Positions 23,895 through 35,845 are shown, numbered from the stretch's first letter. The stretch is 64,000 nt of DNA from Archivesica marissinica (GCA_014843695.1 CM026398.1:48821579-48885578); one strand, 5' to 3'. Notes: a model not told the origin generated them from the letters alone. A program made the numbers and translations.

Positions 23895-24126
23895 ATGGGG
23901 GGGGGGGTTAAGGGGGGTGATTTGTTTCCAGTTGTTTGAAACAGTCACACTATATTTCTCCTCATTTTATCATAAACTGTAAAATCTTATCTTATCTAGT
24001 GTTAACATCATAGCATCATATCTCCATTAATTACAACCTCCTGTACACTCATCTACTTATTTGTAGATATCTAACATGTAATAAAATACTCATTGTACCC
24101 CACATTTTCATGTTTAGATACTGTAC

Positions 24127-24743
24127 AAATTGTCTTGTTAGCTCACCTGCTCTATAATGCTCAGGTTGAGCAGGTATAGGTGAGTTGTCTTGTTATCTCA
24201 CCTGATCTATAATGCTCAGGTTGAGCAGATATAGGTGAGTTGTCTTGTTAGCTCACCTGCTCTATAATGCTCAGGTTGAGCAGGTATAGGTGAGTTGTCT
24301 GTTAGCTCACCTGATCTATAATGCTCAGGTTGAGCAGGTATAGGTAGGTTGTCTTGTTAGCTCACCTGCTCTATAATGCTCAGGTTGAGCAGGTATAGGT
24401 GAGTTATCTTGTTAGCTCACCTGATCTATAATGCTCAGGTTGAGCAGGTATTGGTGAGTTATCTTGTTAGCTCACCTGCTCTATAATGCTCAGGTTGAGC
24501 AGGTATAGGTGAGTTGTCTTGTTAGCTCACCTGCTCTATAATGCTCAGGTTGAGCAGGTATAAGTGAGTTGTCTTGTTAGCTCACCTGATATATAATGCT
24601 CAGGTTGAACAGGTATAGGTGAGTTGTCTTGTTAGCTCACCTGATCTATAATGCTCAGGTTGAGCAGGTATAGGTGAGTTGTCTTGTTAGCTCACCTGAT
24701 CTATAATGCTCAGGTTGAGCAGGTATAGGTGAGTTGTCTGTTA
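24127..24743. repeat. 55-bp hairpin minisatellite, about 11 copies
   Basis: Each 55-bp unit holds 'gctcacctgctctataatg' and 'gttgagcaggtataggtgag', whose ends pair (CTCACCTGCTC with GAGCAGGT...GGTGAG). C/A variation occurs at 'ctgctc'/'ctgatc'. From recollection, repeats starting 'gctcacctg' are common in mollusc genomes; this is not checked here. The array lies between the two TTAA-C copies. Confidence 0.95.
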
Positions 24744-24760
24744 TCTGTCAACATTTTGCT

Positions 24761-24941
24761 TTACTCTTTGCATGCTTGAAGTGAAAATAACAGTGAACTA
24801 TGTCATTAGAATTGTCGTAACGCCATATTTACAGAGTTTTCAGCTAAATATATTAAGAAAAGCACATTAATGAATTGACGTCGTATTACAATTATTTGAA
24901 CTATTTATAGCCTTTATTTTACCCAGCATGCAAACAGTTAA
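24761..24941 (+). mobile_element. TTAA-C short inverted-repeat element
   Basis: Left end 'ttactctttgcatgcttg' and right end 'cagcatgcaaacagttaa' are inverted repeats. The interior shares 'gtgaaaataacagtgaac' and 'ctatttatagcctttatttt' with 23672-23894. The length is 181 bp with no coding capacity. Confidence 0.7.
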
Positions 24942-25264
24942 TATGATCTCATTCTCCTCTGGAACGGCTTGGTCAATTTTGATGAAACTTGGTGTGTAGC
25001 TTCAGAGCAGCTTCAGTGTTGAACATCTATTTTCGACTTCTCCGTATTTTTTATCAATTTTGATGAAACTTGGTATGGAATATCGGGGAAGCTACCGGTA
25101 GTAGATCAAATATAGCCAAAGCAATTCCGAAATTCGAATTGAGCACCTGATTGTAGCCATCTTGAAATTTTAATTTGGACTTTTTCTGACATGTGTTGGT
25201 CAATTTAGATGAAAGTGGCATCTGAAGCGGACAGGACGCGCTTGTCACGACTTCCATGACGGTG
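24942..25264. other. Old repeat-like DNA with 'tggtcaa..gatgaaa' motifs
   Basis: 'tggtcaattttgatgaaact' at about 24970, 'tatcaattttgatgaaactt' at about 25052 and 'ggtcaatttagatgaaa' at about 25198 recur about 80-145 bp apart. This suggests a diverged tandem or transposon body. No gene seen. Confidence 0.5.
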
Positions 25265-26623
25265 ACTAGTAGATACTTCAGATGGAGGAGCCTCTAGTAG
25301 ACTAGTAGATACTTCAGATGGAGGAGCCTCTAGTAGACTAGTAGATACTTCAGATGGAGGAGCCTCTAGTAGACTAGTAGATACTTCAGATGGAGGAGCC
25401 TCTAGTAGACTAGTAGATACTTCAGATGGAGGAGCCTCTAGTAGACTAGTAGATACTTCAGATGGAGGAGCCTCTAGTAGACTAGTAGATACTTCAGATG
25501 GAGGAGCCTCTAGTAGACTAGTAGATACTTCAGATGGAGGAGCCTCTAGTAGACTAGTAGATACTTCAGATGGAGGAGCCTCTAGTAGACTAGTAGATAC
25601 TTCAGATGGAGGAGCCTCTAGTAGACTAGTAGATACTTCAGATGGAGGAGCCTCTAGTAGACTAGTAGATACTTCAGATGGAGGAGCCTCTAGTAGACTA
25701 GTAGATACTTCAGATGGAGGAGCCTCTAGTAGACTAGTAGATACTCCAGATGGAGGAGCCTCTAGTAGACTAGTAGATACTTCAGATGGAGGAGCCTCTA
25801 GTAGACTAGTAGATACTTCAGATGGAGGAGCCTCTAGTAGACTAGTAGATACTTCAGATGGAGGAGCCTCTAGTAGACTAGTAGATACTTCAGATGGAGG
25901 AGCCTCTAGTAGACTAGTAGATACTTCAGATGGAGGAGCCTCTAGTAGACTAGTAGATACTTCAGATGGAGGAGCCTCTAGTAGACTAGTAGATACTTCA
26001 GATGGAGGAGCCTCTAGTAGACTAGTAGATACTTCAGATGGAGGAGCCTCTAGTAGACTAGTAGATACTTCAGATGGAGGAGCCTCTAGTAGACTAGTAG
26101 ATACTTCAGATGGAGGAGCCTCTAGTAGACTAGTAGATACTTCAGATGGAGGAGCCTCTAGTAGACTAGTAGATACTTCAGATGGAGGAGCCTCTAGTAG
26201 ACTAGTATATACTTCAGATGGAGGAGCCTCTAGTAGACTAGTAGATACTTCAGATGGAGGAGCCTCTAGTAGACCAGTAGATACTTCAGATGGAGGAGCC
26301 TCTAGTAGACTAGTAGATACTTCAGATGGAGGAGCCTCTAGTAGATACATAAGATGGAGGAGCCTCTAGTAGACTAGTAGATACTTCAGATGGAGGAGCC
26401 TCTAGTAGACTAGTAGATACTTCAGATGGAGGAGCCTCTAGTAGACTAGTAGATACTCCAGATGGAGGAGCCTCTAGTAGACTAGTAGATACTTCAGATG
26501 GAGGAGCCTCTAGTAGACTAGTAGATACTTCAGATGGAGGAGCCTCTAGTAGACTAGTAGATACTTCAGATGGAGGAGCCTCTAGTAGACTAGTAGATAC
26601 TTCAGATGGAGGAGACTAGTAGA
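25265..26623. repeat. 36-bp minisatellite, about 38 copies, very uniform
   Basis: Unit 'ctagtagatacttcagatgg' plus 'aggagcctctagtaga'. The unit itself starts and ends with 'ctagtaga', a short internal duplication. Only scattered changes occur ('actccag' at two places, 'tatatac' near 26207, and a short unit near 26341). Because 36 is divisible by three, the minus strand is open for 381 codons as a 12-residue repeat (LLEAPPSEVSTS). Uniformity at every codon position argues for recent amplification, not protein selection. Confidence 0.97.
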
Positions 26624-27099
26624 TAATGTTCTGTAATCCAAAATGTCCAAAATCTAACATTTGACAGTCAAGTTGAAAATCTGTTTTCTGAGCTTCTACT
26701 TCTGTTGAGCAATATGACCTGAACTCATTACTTTGGCTTCCAGATGGATTAATTTTATTGGTGAAGCCAGAGACGTTGTTTATTAAATGTTCCCACAATC
26801 TACCAAAGTCTGTTCTATCTAATCTATGGACCTTAGCCTCCTCAGATATTTTTAGCTTTTCATTTATTATTCAAACAGTGAAATATTTGGTAAAAAGATC
26901 ATTGAATGTTGGCCTTTTTTTAACCATGTATTTATTTCTTTGATATTTTTTTGTATCGGGACACTGTTGACATCATAATTGTTTTATTTTCCGCTTGAGC
27001 ATTTTCTTTGCACTAATTTTGTTCACAATGTATAATTAGTAAGAAACCAATCAACCATTTTCCAATTGAAAGTACCCCTGGGCACCATTATCCGTTCCC
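26624..27099. other. AT-rich stretch, no gene seen
   Basis: No repeat family or credible exon found. Two overlapping frames of about 60 codons at 26616-26943 lie on opposite strands and lack exon signals. Confidence 0.4.
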
Positions 27100-27215
27100 A
27101 CATAGAATTACGGAATGAATCGCTGGTTAATAGTTTCCATCGGGGCATGAACTACATTGGGCGTGGTTAAAGTGTGTGGAGGCCGAAGGCAATGGAATTC
27201 TTGATTCCTGTTGAT
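27100..27215 (+). repeat. Dispersed repeat E, copy 1
   Basis: 'gaatgaatcgctggttaata' and 'gtttccatcgg', then 'gaactacattgggcgtgg' and 'ggccgaaggcaatggaat', align with the reverse complement of 37965-38085. The pair shows this is a dispersed family of unknown class. Confidence 0.6.
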
Positions 27216-28058
27216 AAATGGCCATTTTCTGGGGGAAAACTAGGTCAACTCCATTTTTGACCCAATTTTGATTCAAACTAGGTCACAGGTTATTTTTTTA
27301 ATGAAAGTTTTGATTTCTTACGATAATTGACCATTTCTGATCGCTAAGTCAGATTACAAATGGTGGGCTTGATTGTATCGTTGTCTCAGGTGGACGGCAT
27401 ATGCTTTATTGTTTCTATTGCCTTACAAATAACAGCCATAGTTTATGGATCACTTTCTTGGCACCAAGGTGTTAATTTTCCCTTTTCCATCTATTGTCTT
27501 TTATCACATTGATTATGTGTCACATTCTGTCCCAGAGCCTGGTAATTGGTGCTATGAAAGATTCCTGCAGATTTAAGATAAATCTACACTTAGTCTTGCT
27601 CCGATAGCGCTGCCTGGCATTAGGGGGGGATTAGTGTTAGATTGTTAACCCAGAACCACTGAAAGAACACCACTGATTGCATTTGGTGGAGAATTGTGTG
27701 AGCATATGCAATCTGTCTCTGGGGAAAGCAGACAAAATTGATGTTATAAAGACAGCTTTATTTAATACAAGAGAGTAATCTGGTACAGAAAATGAGGTCA
27801 CAGATATTGTCATGGCAACAGTTCTTTGACCAATAGAATTTAAGTCTTACATATTTTTTATTGAGTAACTATAAAGCCCCATCATGTGTTAGCTAATGTT
27901 CTGCACTTTGAGATATTATTAGAAATTGTGTTTATTGTCTTATATTCCCATTTTTCATTTGTAATATTTTGAATGTTGTGAATTTATTAATTTATAGATT
28001 ACCTCCCTTTATTGAAAATGTATTTACAGTAACACTACTAATACAACCTTTGTAAATT
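27216..28058. other. AT-rich stretch, no gene seen
   Basis: 'aactaggtcaactcc' and 'aactaggtcacagg' lie about 40 bp apart near 27240-27280. No exon or repeat family recognised. Confidence 0.4.
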
Positions 28059-28070
28059 ATGGTTTCCTCA

Positions 28071-28361
28071 CAGACGGATCTGTAGTCCAGTGGTAACACG
28101 CTGGACTGGTAATCCAGGGATCGCAGGTTCGATCCCCCGTCTGACTCTAATAAAATTAACAGTCTTTCAGATGTGACGGTAAACCGAGGTCTCATGTCGA
28201 TGCTTTACACCATGCACGTTAAAGAACCAGAGGAGGCTCTGGAATGGGTCTCTGTCTGTATCATTGCACTATCCACCAAGCATCTAAAATGACTAATCTC
28301 TTCAGGAGGCGTCGCTCATATGGGCAACCGGTAGCGACGATAAATAAACGTAAAACACACA
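28071..28361 (+). mobile_element. SINE-1 (tRNA-Thr-like head), full length, with TSD
   Basis: Head 'cagacggatctgtagtccag', anticodon arm 'ctggactggtaatccag' (GGT at the anticodon position), box B-like 'gcaggttcgatccc'. The body contains 'ttaacagtctttcagatg' and 'aaagaaccagaggagg'. The tail has 'gcgacgataaataaacg'. The direct repeat 'atggtttcct' lies at 28059-28068 and 28365-28374. The best example of the family in the window. Confidence 0.92.
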
Positions 28362-28375
28362 GTCATGGTTTCCTA

Positions 28376-28934
28376 ACGTTAGCACTCTCTGTCTGGTAAA
28401 TTTACAAATGAACGATAGCTGAAGGCATGATCTGACCGCCTGAAAGATCTCGAGAACTCGAACTACAGATTGGGATAAAGTGGAAATGTAAAGACAATAA
28501 AATGTTAACATTTCCATTTTTAAGCAATCGCTCGTAGCGTACTGTATCTCAATGAACCTTCATACAATAGTCAACAAGATTCATGGAAAAACTAGGTCAG
28601 TAGGTCAACTTAAAGGACACCATTTGACAATTGATTTGTGCTCACATGGCATGGGTGGAGGGCTTGACTTACTGGGTACCAGTAGATGTTACTGTAAGCC
28701 TTTGTATAACATAATTGAAATTGTTTTCTTGCCTGGTATGGAGAAAATGTAAATTGCTTTCTTGCTTGGCACATGAAATATGTAGGAGAATTCAATGTCA
28801 TTAATTGAAATATGTCAGGAACAAAAAGTACAACTATAATAACATAATGGTTTGCCAGCAGATCATTGCAGAATTGTGTATTATTCTATCTGCAATGTCA
28901 CCCACGAGTATGCATTGAAATGCAGCAAATTATC
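28376..28934. other. Single-copy-looking stretch
   Basis: A weak tandem ('ttgttttcttgcctgg' / 'ttgctttcttgcttgg') lies at 28722-28770. A 66-codon frame at 28552 has no splice signals and unconvincing composition. Confidence 0.4.
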
Positions 28935-29172
28935 TTAACCCTTAACCTGCCGAATAAATTGGACGGAATGTGCAAACAACATAGATCCAGATGAGCTGTG
29001 GCGTCGCGCCACGTCTGATCAGGATCTATGTAGTTTGCTATTCAGACAAGTATTTCAGCTCCACTATACGAATAGTAAACAACATAGAGCCTGATCAGAT
29101 TCAGTGCCATTTGATCTGGCTCTATGCTGCTTGCAAAGCGACTCGAGTCGAGATTGGCAGGTTACAGGTTAA
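28935..29172 (-). mobile_element. TTAA-A two-hairpin element (A6)
   Basis: TTAA at both ends; left 'cccttaacctgccgaat', right 'gattggcaggttacagg'. Hairpin 2 comes first with core 'tggcgtcgcgccacg', then 'tttcagctccactatacg', then hairpin 1. A near-complete reverse copy. Confidence 0.88.
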
Positions 29173-29278
29173 TATGAATAGGTACGGAACATGAAACTAG
29201 ACACATCTTGGGTGAATGTTGAGAGATCATATCAAACCACCTTAAGATCTGATTAACACCTAGGCTCACTACCAATGT

Positions 29279-30561
29279 CCTTCCAAGGAGCCACATGTGG
29301 TCCCAGGGAGAACCATCTGGTTCCAGGGAGCCCCATGTGGTTCCAGGAAGGCCTGTCTGGTTACAGGGAGCCCCATGGGATTCCAGGGAGAACCATCTGG
29401 TTCCAGGGAGCCCCATGTGATTCCAGGGAGAACCATCTGGTTCCAGGGAGCCCCATGGGATTCCAGGGAAACCATCTGGTTCCAGGGAGCCTCATGTGAT
29501 TCCAGGGAGAACCATGCGGTTCAACGGAGCTCTGTGTGGTTCCAGGGACCTCTAAGTGGTTCCAGGGAGCTCTGTGTGGTTCCAGGGAGCTCTGTGGTTC
29601 CAGGGAGCTCTGTGGTTCCAGGGAGCTCTGTGTGGTTCCAGGGAGCTCTGTGTGGTTCCAGGGAGCTCTGTGGTTCCAGGGAGCTCTGTGTGGTTCCAGG
29701 GAGCTCTGTGGTTCCAGGGAGCTCTGTGTGGTTCCAGGTAGCTATGTGTGGTTCCAGGGAGATATGTGTGGTTCCAGGGAGCTCTGTGTGGTTCCAGTGA
29801 GCCCCATATGTTCTCAGGGAGCTCTGTGTGGCTCCAGGGAGCCCCATATGTTCTCCGGGAGCTCTGTGTTGCTCCAGGGAGCCCCATATGTTCTCTGGGA
29901 GCTCTGTGTGGCTCCAGGGAGCCCCATTTGTTCTCAGGGAGCTCTGTGTGGCTCCAGGGAGCCCCATATGTTCTCCGGGAGCTCTGTGTGGTTCCAGGGA
30001 GCCCCATATGTTTTCCGGGAGTCTGTGTGGTTCCAGGGAGCCCCGTATGTTCTCTGGGAGCTCTGTATGGCTCCAGGTAGCTCTGTGTGGCTCCAGGGAG
30101 CCCTGTATGTTCTCCGGAGCTCTGTGTGGTTCCAGGGAGCCCCGTATGTTCTCCGGGAGCTCTGTGTGGTTCCAGGGAGCCCCGTATGTTCTCCGGGAGC
30201 TCTGTATGGTTCCAGGGAGCCCCGTATGTTCTCCGGGAGCTCTGTGTGGTTCCAGGGAGCCCCGTATGTTCTCAGGGAGCTCTGTGTGGTTCCAGGGAGC
30301 CCCATATGTTCTCTGGGAGCTCTGTATGGCTCCAGGTAGCTCTGTGTGGCTCCAGGGATCCCTGTATGTTCTCAGGGAGCTCTGTGTGGTTCCAGGGAGC
30401 CCCGTATGTTCTCCGGGAGCTCTGTATGGTTCCAGGGAGCCCCATATGTTCTCCGGGAGCTCTGTGTGGTTCCAGGGAGCCCCGTATGTTCTCAGGGAGC
30501 TCTGTGTGGTTCCAGGGAGCCCCATATGTTCTCCGGGAGCTCTGTGTGGCTCCAGGGAGAT
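29279..30561. repeat. Composite 20/40-bp minisatellite
   Basis: All units build on a 20-bp frame 'gttccagggag.......tg'. The left part (to about 29520) alternates 'gccccatg' and 'aaccatc' versions (40-bp dimer). The middle (29530-29790) is a monomeric 'gttccagggagctctgtg' array of 18-20 bp. The right part is a 40-bp dimer with 'ccatatgttctccgggag'. Several overlapping frames stay open on both strands by chance. Confidence 0.95.
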
Positions 30562-30773
30562 ATAAATAAGATGTGAAAGCTAAGTCATGCTAAGTCATAC
30601 TACAGTCACCCAAATGCATTTATGTGGTGGCGACTTTAAATAAACTTATTAGTCAGTCAGTCATGCTTGGCGCCATATAATCTGATATGTTAGTATGCTA
30701 TAATACCCAACTGAACATCAAAAAGCATCCAGGAAGTGTACATGCATACCGTGTGTGGGTAGAATAAAGAAAG

Positions 30774-32060
<1,287 letters not shown>

Positions 32061-32527
32061 GACACCAGTAGTTCCTGAAGTTGAGCTCAGCCTTTCAGTA
32101 TTTTTATGCATTAACGTCATTAATATTCAATGCTCATTTGTGGAACTAATTGCTTTTTTAATGGATTACTCAATTTTGTTCTTGTACCAGTGTTACATTA
32201 TTCTCAAAATATTTACTAAGTAGCAAAAATAGACGGCGAAAGCAGTAAATTCTTTTTGATTGGACAATTACTGCCTTCGAAATGTAGCCAATTTCCTTGT
32301 GTCATCTTGGTGGAAACAGATTCAAGGAAGCAGAATCTGATGACGTTAAGAAGTCAGGTGCAGGTGTTTGTTTTTTTTTAGCTCACCTAAGCGAAATTAG
32401 AATCATGTGTGTTTTTGTAAGAAGAAAACATCCATTAACAAAATAACAATCATAGTAATGTATCTTAGGGAATATGAAAATACGTAGGTACTTCATTACA
32501 TTTTAATGGATATTAGATATAAGATGT
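32061..32527. other. AT-rich stretch, no gene seen
   Basis: Contains 'tttagctcacctaagcg' at about 32378, a fragment of the 'gctcacct' repeat type amplified at 24127-24743. Nothing else recognised. Confidence 0.45.
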
Positions 32528-32821
32528 CAGGGATCATTCTAGAGGGCGATGTGGACGAAATTGTCGCCCTAGGGACCCTGACTTCGCCCTCTTGGAGCCC
32601 CACTTCTCCCTAATTAAAAAAAAAAAAGTTACGATTTTCAAACAAAATTTTAGATACACTGGCCCATTATAAAGCACTCCTTCTATTCAAATGTTGTATT
32701 TAATGGTTATACTGTGCATTTTAACCCTTTTTTGCAGAAGTATATTAAAGAACACCATTTAAGGAAGCGATCACGCGCTTTCCCCACGTCTCCCAAATAT
32801 TCTGACCTAAAATGAACCCTG
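32528..32821 (+). mobile_element. Short DNA transposon, hAT-like ends, complete
   Basis: Ends 'cagggatcattcta' and 'taaaatgaaccctg' are imperfect inverted repeats. A 5-bp direct repeat 'gatgt' lies directly outside both ends (32523-32527, 32822-32826). Conserved internal blocks 'gtcgccctagggacc' and 'ccttctattcaaatgttg' recur at 55508-55800, which has the same length. CAGGG termini are typical of hAT elements, but the 5-bp TSD is shorter than the usual 8, so the superfamily is tentative. Confidence 0.65.
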
Positions 32822-32861
32822 GATGTTCATGAAGAACTGTACAGATATGTTCCTTGTTTCT

Positions 32862-33096
32862 TATAAACTTTATTTATTTTACAATGATCGCGAAACAATT
32901 AACAACTTATATTAATCACTTTCATTGGCGCGAATGAAATTGTATACTGTAATTATGTGGTATCATATGGGGGAACAACTTATATTAATCGCTCTCGTTG
33001 GATCGGAGGACAACGTAAATGTGGTCATTCGGTCGGGAGGAAATCAGAGTACCCGGAGAAAACCCACCTGTCCGATCTGGCGACCACCGTACCATC
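32862..33096 (-). mobile_element. SINE-3, reverse, with internal tail duplication
   Basis: Tail and body are present; the head is missing. The tail segment 'acaacttatattaatc' occurs twice (32903 and 32976), separated by unrelated sequence, which indicates an internal duplication or a nested second copy. The body block 'ccgatctggcgaccaccg' is intact. Confidence 0.8.
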
Positions 33097-33353
33097 TCTT
33101 CCTTATTTCTCTCGCCAATACACACCTTAAAATGCCTCAGAATGCAGCTTTGGCAATACGGACTGTCGAAATCTTGCAGGAGAGATACTCCGGACCCCCG
33201 ATCTTAATGGTGCATACAAATACATTACGCTCAAGCTACGCCCCTGTGTTCCTGTACGTTTTGGGCATTGAGGAGAGAATAAATCATTGTATCCAATATT
33301 GCTGGGTTTTTTCCAGAAATATTTTGCATTTAGCACTTTGTTAATTTGCATTT

Positions 33354-33431
33354 TACTAACCCTTCAAATTTTGAATAAATTGTGTTAATTTGCATTTTAC
33401 TCCTAACCCTTCAAATTTTGAATAAATTGGA
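33354..33431. repeat. 45-bp direct duplication next to element A7
   Basis: 'ctaacccttcaaattttg' and 'aataaattg' occur at 33356 and again at 33403. The left end of the neighbouring TTAA-A element has been duplicated. Confidence 0.75.
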
Positions 33432-33645
33432 AGTAATTGCAAACAACATAGATCCAGATCAGCCGCAGCATTACACGTCTGATCAGGATCTATGTTGTTT
33501 ACTATATAGCCACATGTTTTAGCTCCACTATCCGAATAGTAAAAGCATAGAGCCTGATCAGACGGCACATTCTGTGCCATCTGATCTGGTTCTTAAAATA
33601 GTTTGCAAAAACGAATATACTCGTGTCCAGCACAGTAAGGGTTAA
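33403..33645 (-). mobile_element. TTAA-A two-hairpin element (A7)
   Basis: Hairpin 2 (arms 'gcaaacaacatagatcc' and 'ggatctatgttgttt'), the linker 'ttttagctccactatccg', then a partly deleted hairpin 1. It ends 'cacagtaagggttaa'. Terminal repeats are poorly matched in this copy. Confidence 0.78.
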
Positions 33646-33649
33646 TGTT

Positions 33650-33983
33650 CCATTTGTGGGTAAGCCATTACATATACAGGCCTCACACTATTTGTCGCCA
33701 TTATCGCCATTTGCAATCATTTTATGTAGATGGCGAAGTTGAAGTTTTGGAATGAAAGTCGGCGAAATTACTTTCATTATTTATGCATCGCGGAACATCT
33801 CGAGTTTGTCTCCCGAGATGATAGTGATACGTAATCTTAACATTTGTTAGAAACGGTGCACGCTGTCATACAAGACAAGTATTGATCAATAATATCCAGT
33901 TAAAATATGGGACTACGTACAACTTCTTCTCAATGTCCTACAGTCTTACTATCTTAGTATCATTTACGATGCTTCAACGTTGT
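33650..33983. other. Stretch with 'tggcgaa' motifs, no gene seen
   Basis: 'ttgtcgccattatcgccat' and 'gatggcgaagttgaag' form a loose inverted relation near 33690-33745. An old transposon fragment is possible. Confidence 0.35.
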
Positions 33984-34229
33984 TTAACCCTTTCAACCCC
34001 AAGTAACTGACATGGACTGGTCCATGATATTTTTAGACCAATAAATTAATAACAACATTATATTTGGATCAGTTCATTTATCAAAATGGGTAATTTTATC
34101 TAAAAATAGTAATAATTATTACTGGCAAAAAAGTGCAGATCCTGATGAGACGGCTCGTTACGAGCCGGCTCATCTGGATCTACACTTTTCATAAGCCTAT
34201 TTAGAGGCCTGTGGGGTTGAAAGGGTTAA
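33984..34229 (+). mobile_element. TTAA-B one-hairpin element (B2)
   Basis: TTAA at both ends; left 'ccctttcaaccccaag', right 'tggggttgaaaggg'. Conserved interior and hairpin core 'ggctcgttacgagcc'. Confidence 0.88.
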
Positions 34230-34620
34230 TCGACGTTTGATCGCCCCATTGTTTTCGGTACCGAATGTAGCTGAAGTTGTGTCAAAAGTTTATTCAAGTT
34301 TAATGGTAGCCTTATTCATGCACACATTGCGGTGTCACATAGACTATTTTTATTATGACGGGGCATCAATTAATCCGTAAATATATGCATGAACTTGTTC
34401 TAAAGTTAAATTGTTCCAAATGTCCACATGTGTGTTTTTATGTCTGAGAACTTGAAACTGTATATGAAACATTATGACTATAAACATATATCAATCTAAA
34501 TGAAAATAATGAAGTACTAATTTGCCATGTTAATATGTTGAGAACATATACTATTTCTTCTACTATATATGTATAGGATATCAGCCGAAGAGGTGGTCCA
34601 ATATGTAAACTATTGCACTG
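34230..34620. other. AT-rich stretch with part of an inverted-repeat element
   Basis: 'aggatatcagccgaagagg' and 'ccaatatgtaaac' at 34577-34612 match one arm of the inverted-repeat element at 37109-37232. The rest is unrecognised. Confidence 0.45.
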
Positions 34621-34660
34621 TGTAAGCTTATTTAGAGCTCCGTAGTGTTGAAAGGGTTAA
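34621..34660 (+). mobile_element. TTAA-B right-end fragment (B3)
   Basis: 'taagcttatttagagctccg' and 'gtgttgaaagggttaa' are the last 40 bp of a TTAA-B element. It passes directly into the 63-bp array. Confidence 0.7.
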
Positions 34661-35134
34661 CTGATATACTGACTGCCTGTAGTTTATGCAGATCGTGGCT
34701 ATATAATACAAAGAAAGGGTTTACTGATATACTGACTGCCTGTAGTTTATGCAGATCGTAGATATATAATACAAAGAAAGGGTTAACCGATATACTGACT
34801 GCCTGTAGTTTATGCAGATCGTGGCTATATAATACAAAGAAAGGGTTAACCGATATACTGACTGCCTGTAGTTTATGCAGATCGTGGCTATATAATACAA
34901 AGAAAGGGTTTACCGATATACTGACTGCCTGTAGTTTATGCAGATCGTGGCTATATAATACAAAGAAAGGGTTTACCGATATACTGACTGCCTGTAGTTT
35001 ATGCAGATCGTGGCTATATAATACAAAGAAAGGGTTAACCGATATACTGACTGCCTGTAGTTTATGCAGATCGTGGCTATATAATACAAAGAAAGGGTTA
35101 ACCGATATACTGACTGCCTGTAGTTTATGCAGAT
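34661..35134. repeat. 63-bp tandem array, about 7.5 copies
   Basis: Unit 'ctgatatactgactgcctgt' ... 'gcagatcgtggctatataat' ... 'aaagaaagggttaa', period 63. Every unit ends in 'aaagggttaa' or 'aaagggttta', the same as the terminus of the TTAA-B fragment that precedes the array. Confidence 0.95.
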
Positions 35135-35153
35135 TCTTAAGATGTACTTTTAT

Positions 35154-35394
35154 TTAACCATTTCAACAATACAGACCTCTAAATAGGCTTACAAAAAATG
35201 TAGATCCTGATGATTTGGCTCACGAAGAGCCGTCTCATCAGGATCTGCACTTTTTGCCAGTAATATTACTATTTTTATGTAAAATTACCCATTCTGAGAA
35301 ATGAACTTGTCCAAATGTAATTTTCAGATTAATTTATTGGTCTAAAAATATCATGCACCAGTTCATATCAGTTACTTGGTGTTGAATGGGTTAA
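35154..35394 (-). mobile_element. TTAA-B one-hairpin element (B4)
   Basis: Reverse copy bounded by TTAA, with core 'ggctcacgaagagccg' and a right end 'gttacttggtgttgaatggg' then TTAA. Confidence 0.85.
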
Positions 35395-35605
35395 AAGCAC
35401 AAGTTTGTAATGCCATACCCAACACTATGCAACAAAACTAAATATCTTTACTGTGAAAAGTTGATGCGACGGAACATGAAAATTGAGATTCAAATTCAGA
35501 TTCAATTGATTTTCATGCTACATTTACCACGGCAACTTATGTTGGGTATAAAGTGTGTTGTTTCTGATTGCTTATGATGCGGAAAAACAAGTGGCATCTA
35601 ATGTG

Positions 35606-35845
35606 TTAACCCATTCAACACCAAGTAACTCACATGGACTGGTCCATGATATATTTAGACCAATAAATTAATCAGAAAATTACATTTGGACCAGTTCATT
35701 TATCAAAGTGGGTAATTTTGTCTTAAAATAGTAATATTACTGGCAAAAAGTGCAGATCCTGATGAGACGGCTCGTCATGAGCCGGCTCATCTGGATCTAC
35801 ACTTTTTGTAAGCCTATTTAGAGGTCTGTGGCATCTAATGTGTTA
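35606..35845 (+). mobile_element. TTAA-B element (B5) flanked by an 18-bp direct repeat
   Basis: The left end is normal ('ttaacccattcaacacc'). The right end stops at 'agaggtctgtgg' and lacks the terminal 'tgttgaaagggttaa'. The 18-bp sequence 'gtggcatctaatgtgtta' lies at 35591-35608 and again at 35828-35845. Confidence 0.82.

Noticed and set aside
24127..24743. CRISPR-like repeat-spacer array
   Set aside because: Units are contiguous and similar over their whole length, with no variable spacers, in a eukaryotic context.
28071..28145. Functional tRNA-Thr gene
   Set aside because: A Thr-like anticodon arm is present, but the T stem is poorly paired and the sequence continues into a SINE body with tail and TSD. 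Several similar copies exist in the window.
32925..33344. 139-codon plus-strand frame
   Set aside because: Its first half lies in a reverse SINE-3 copy, and the rest has no homologous or splice-like features.
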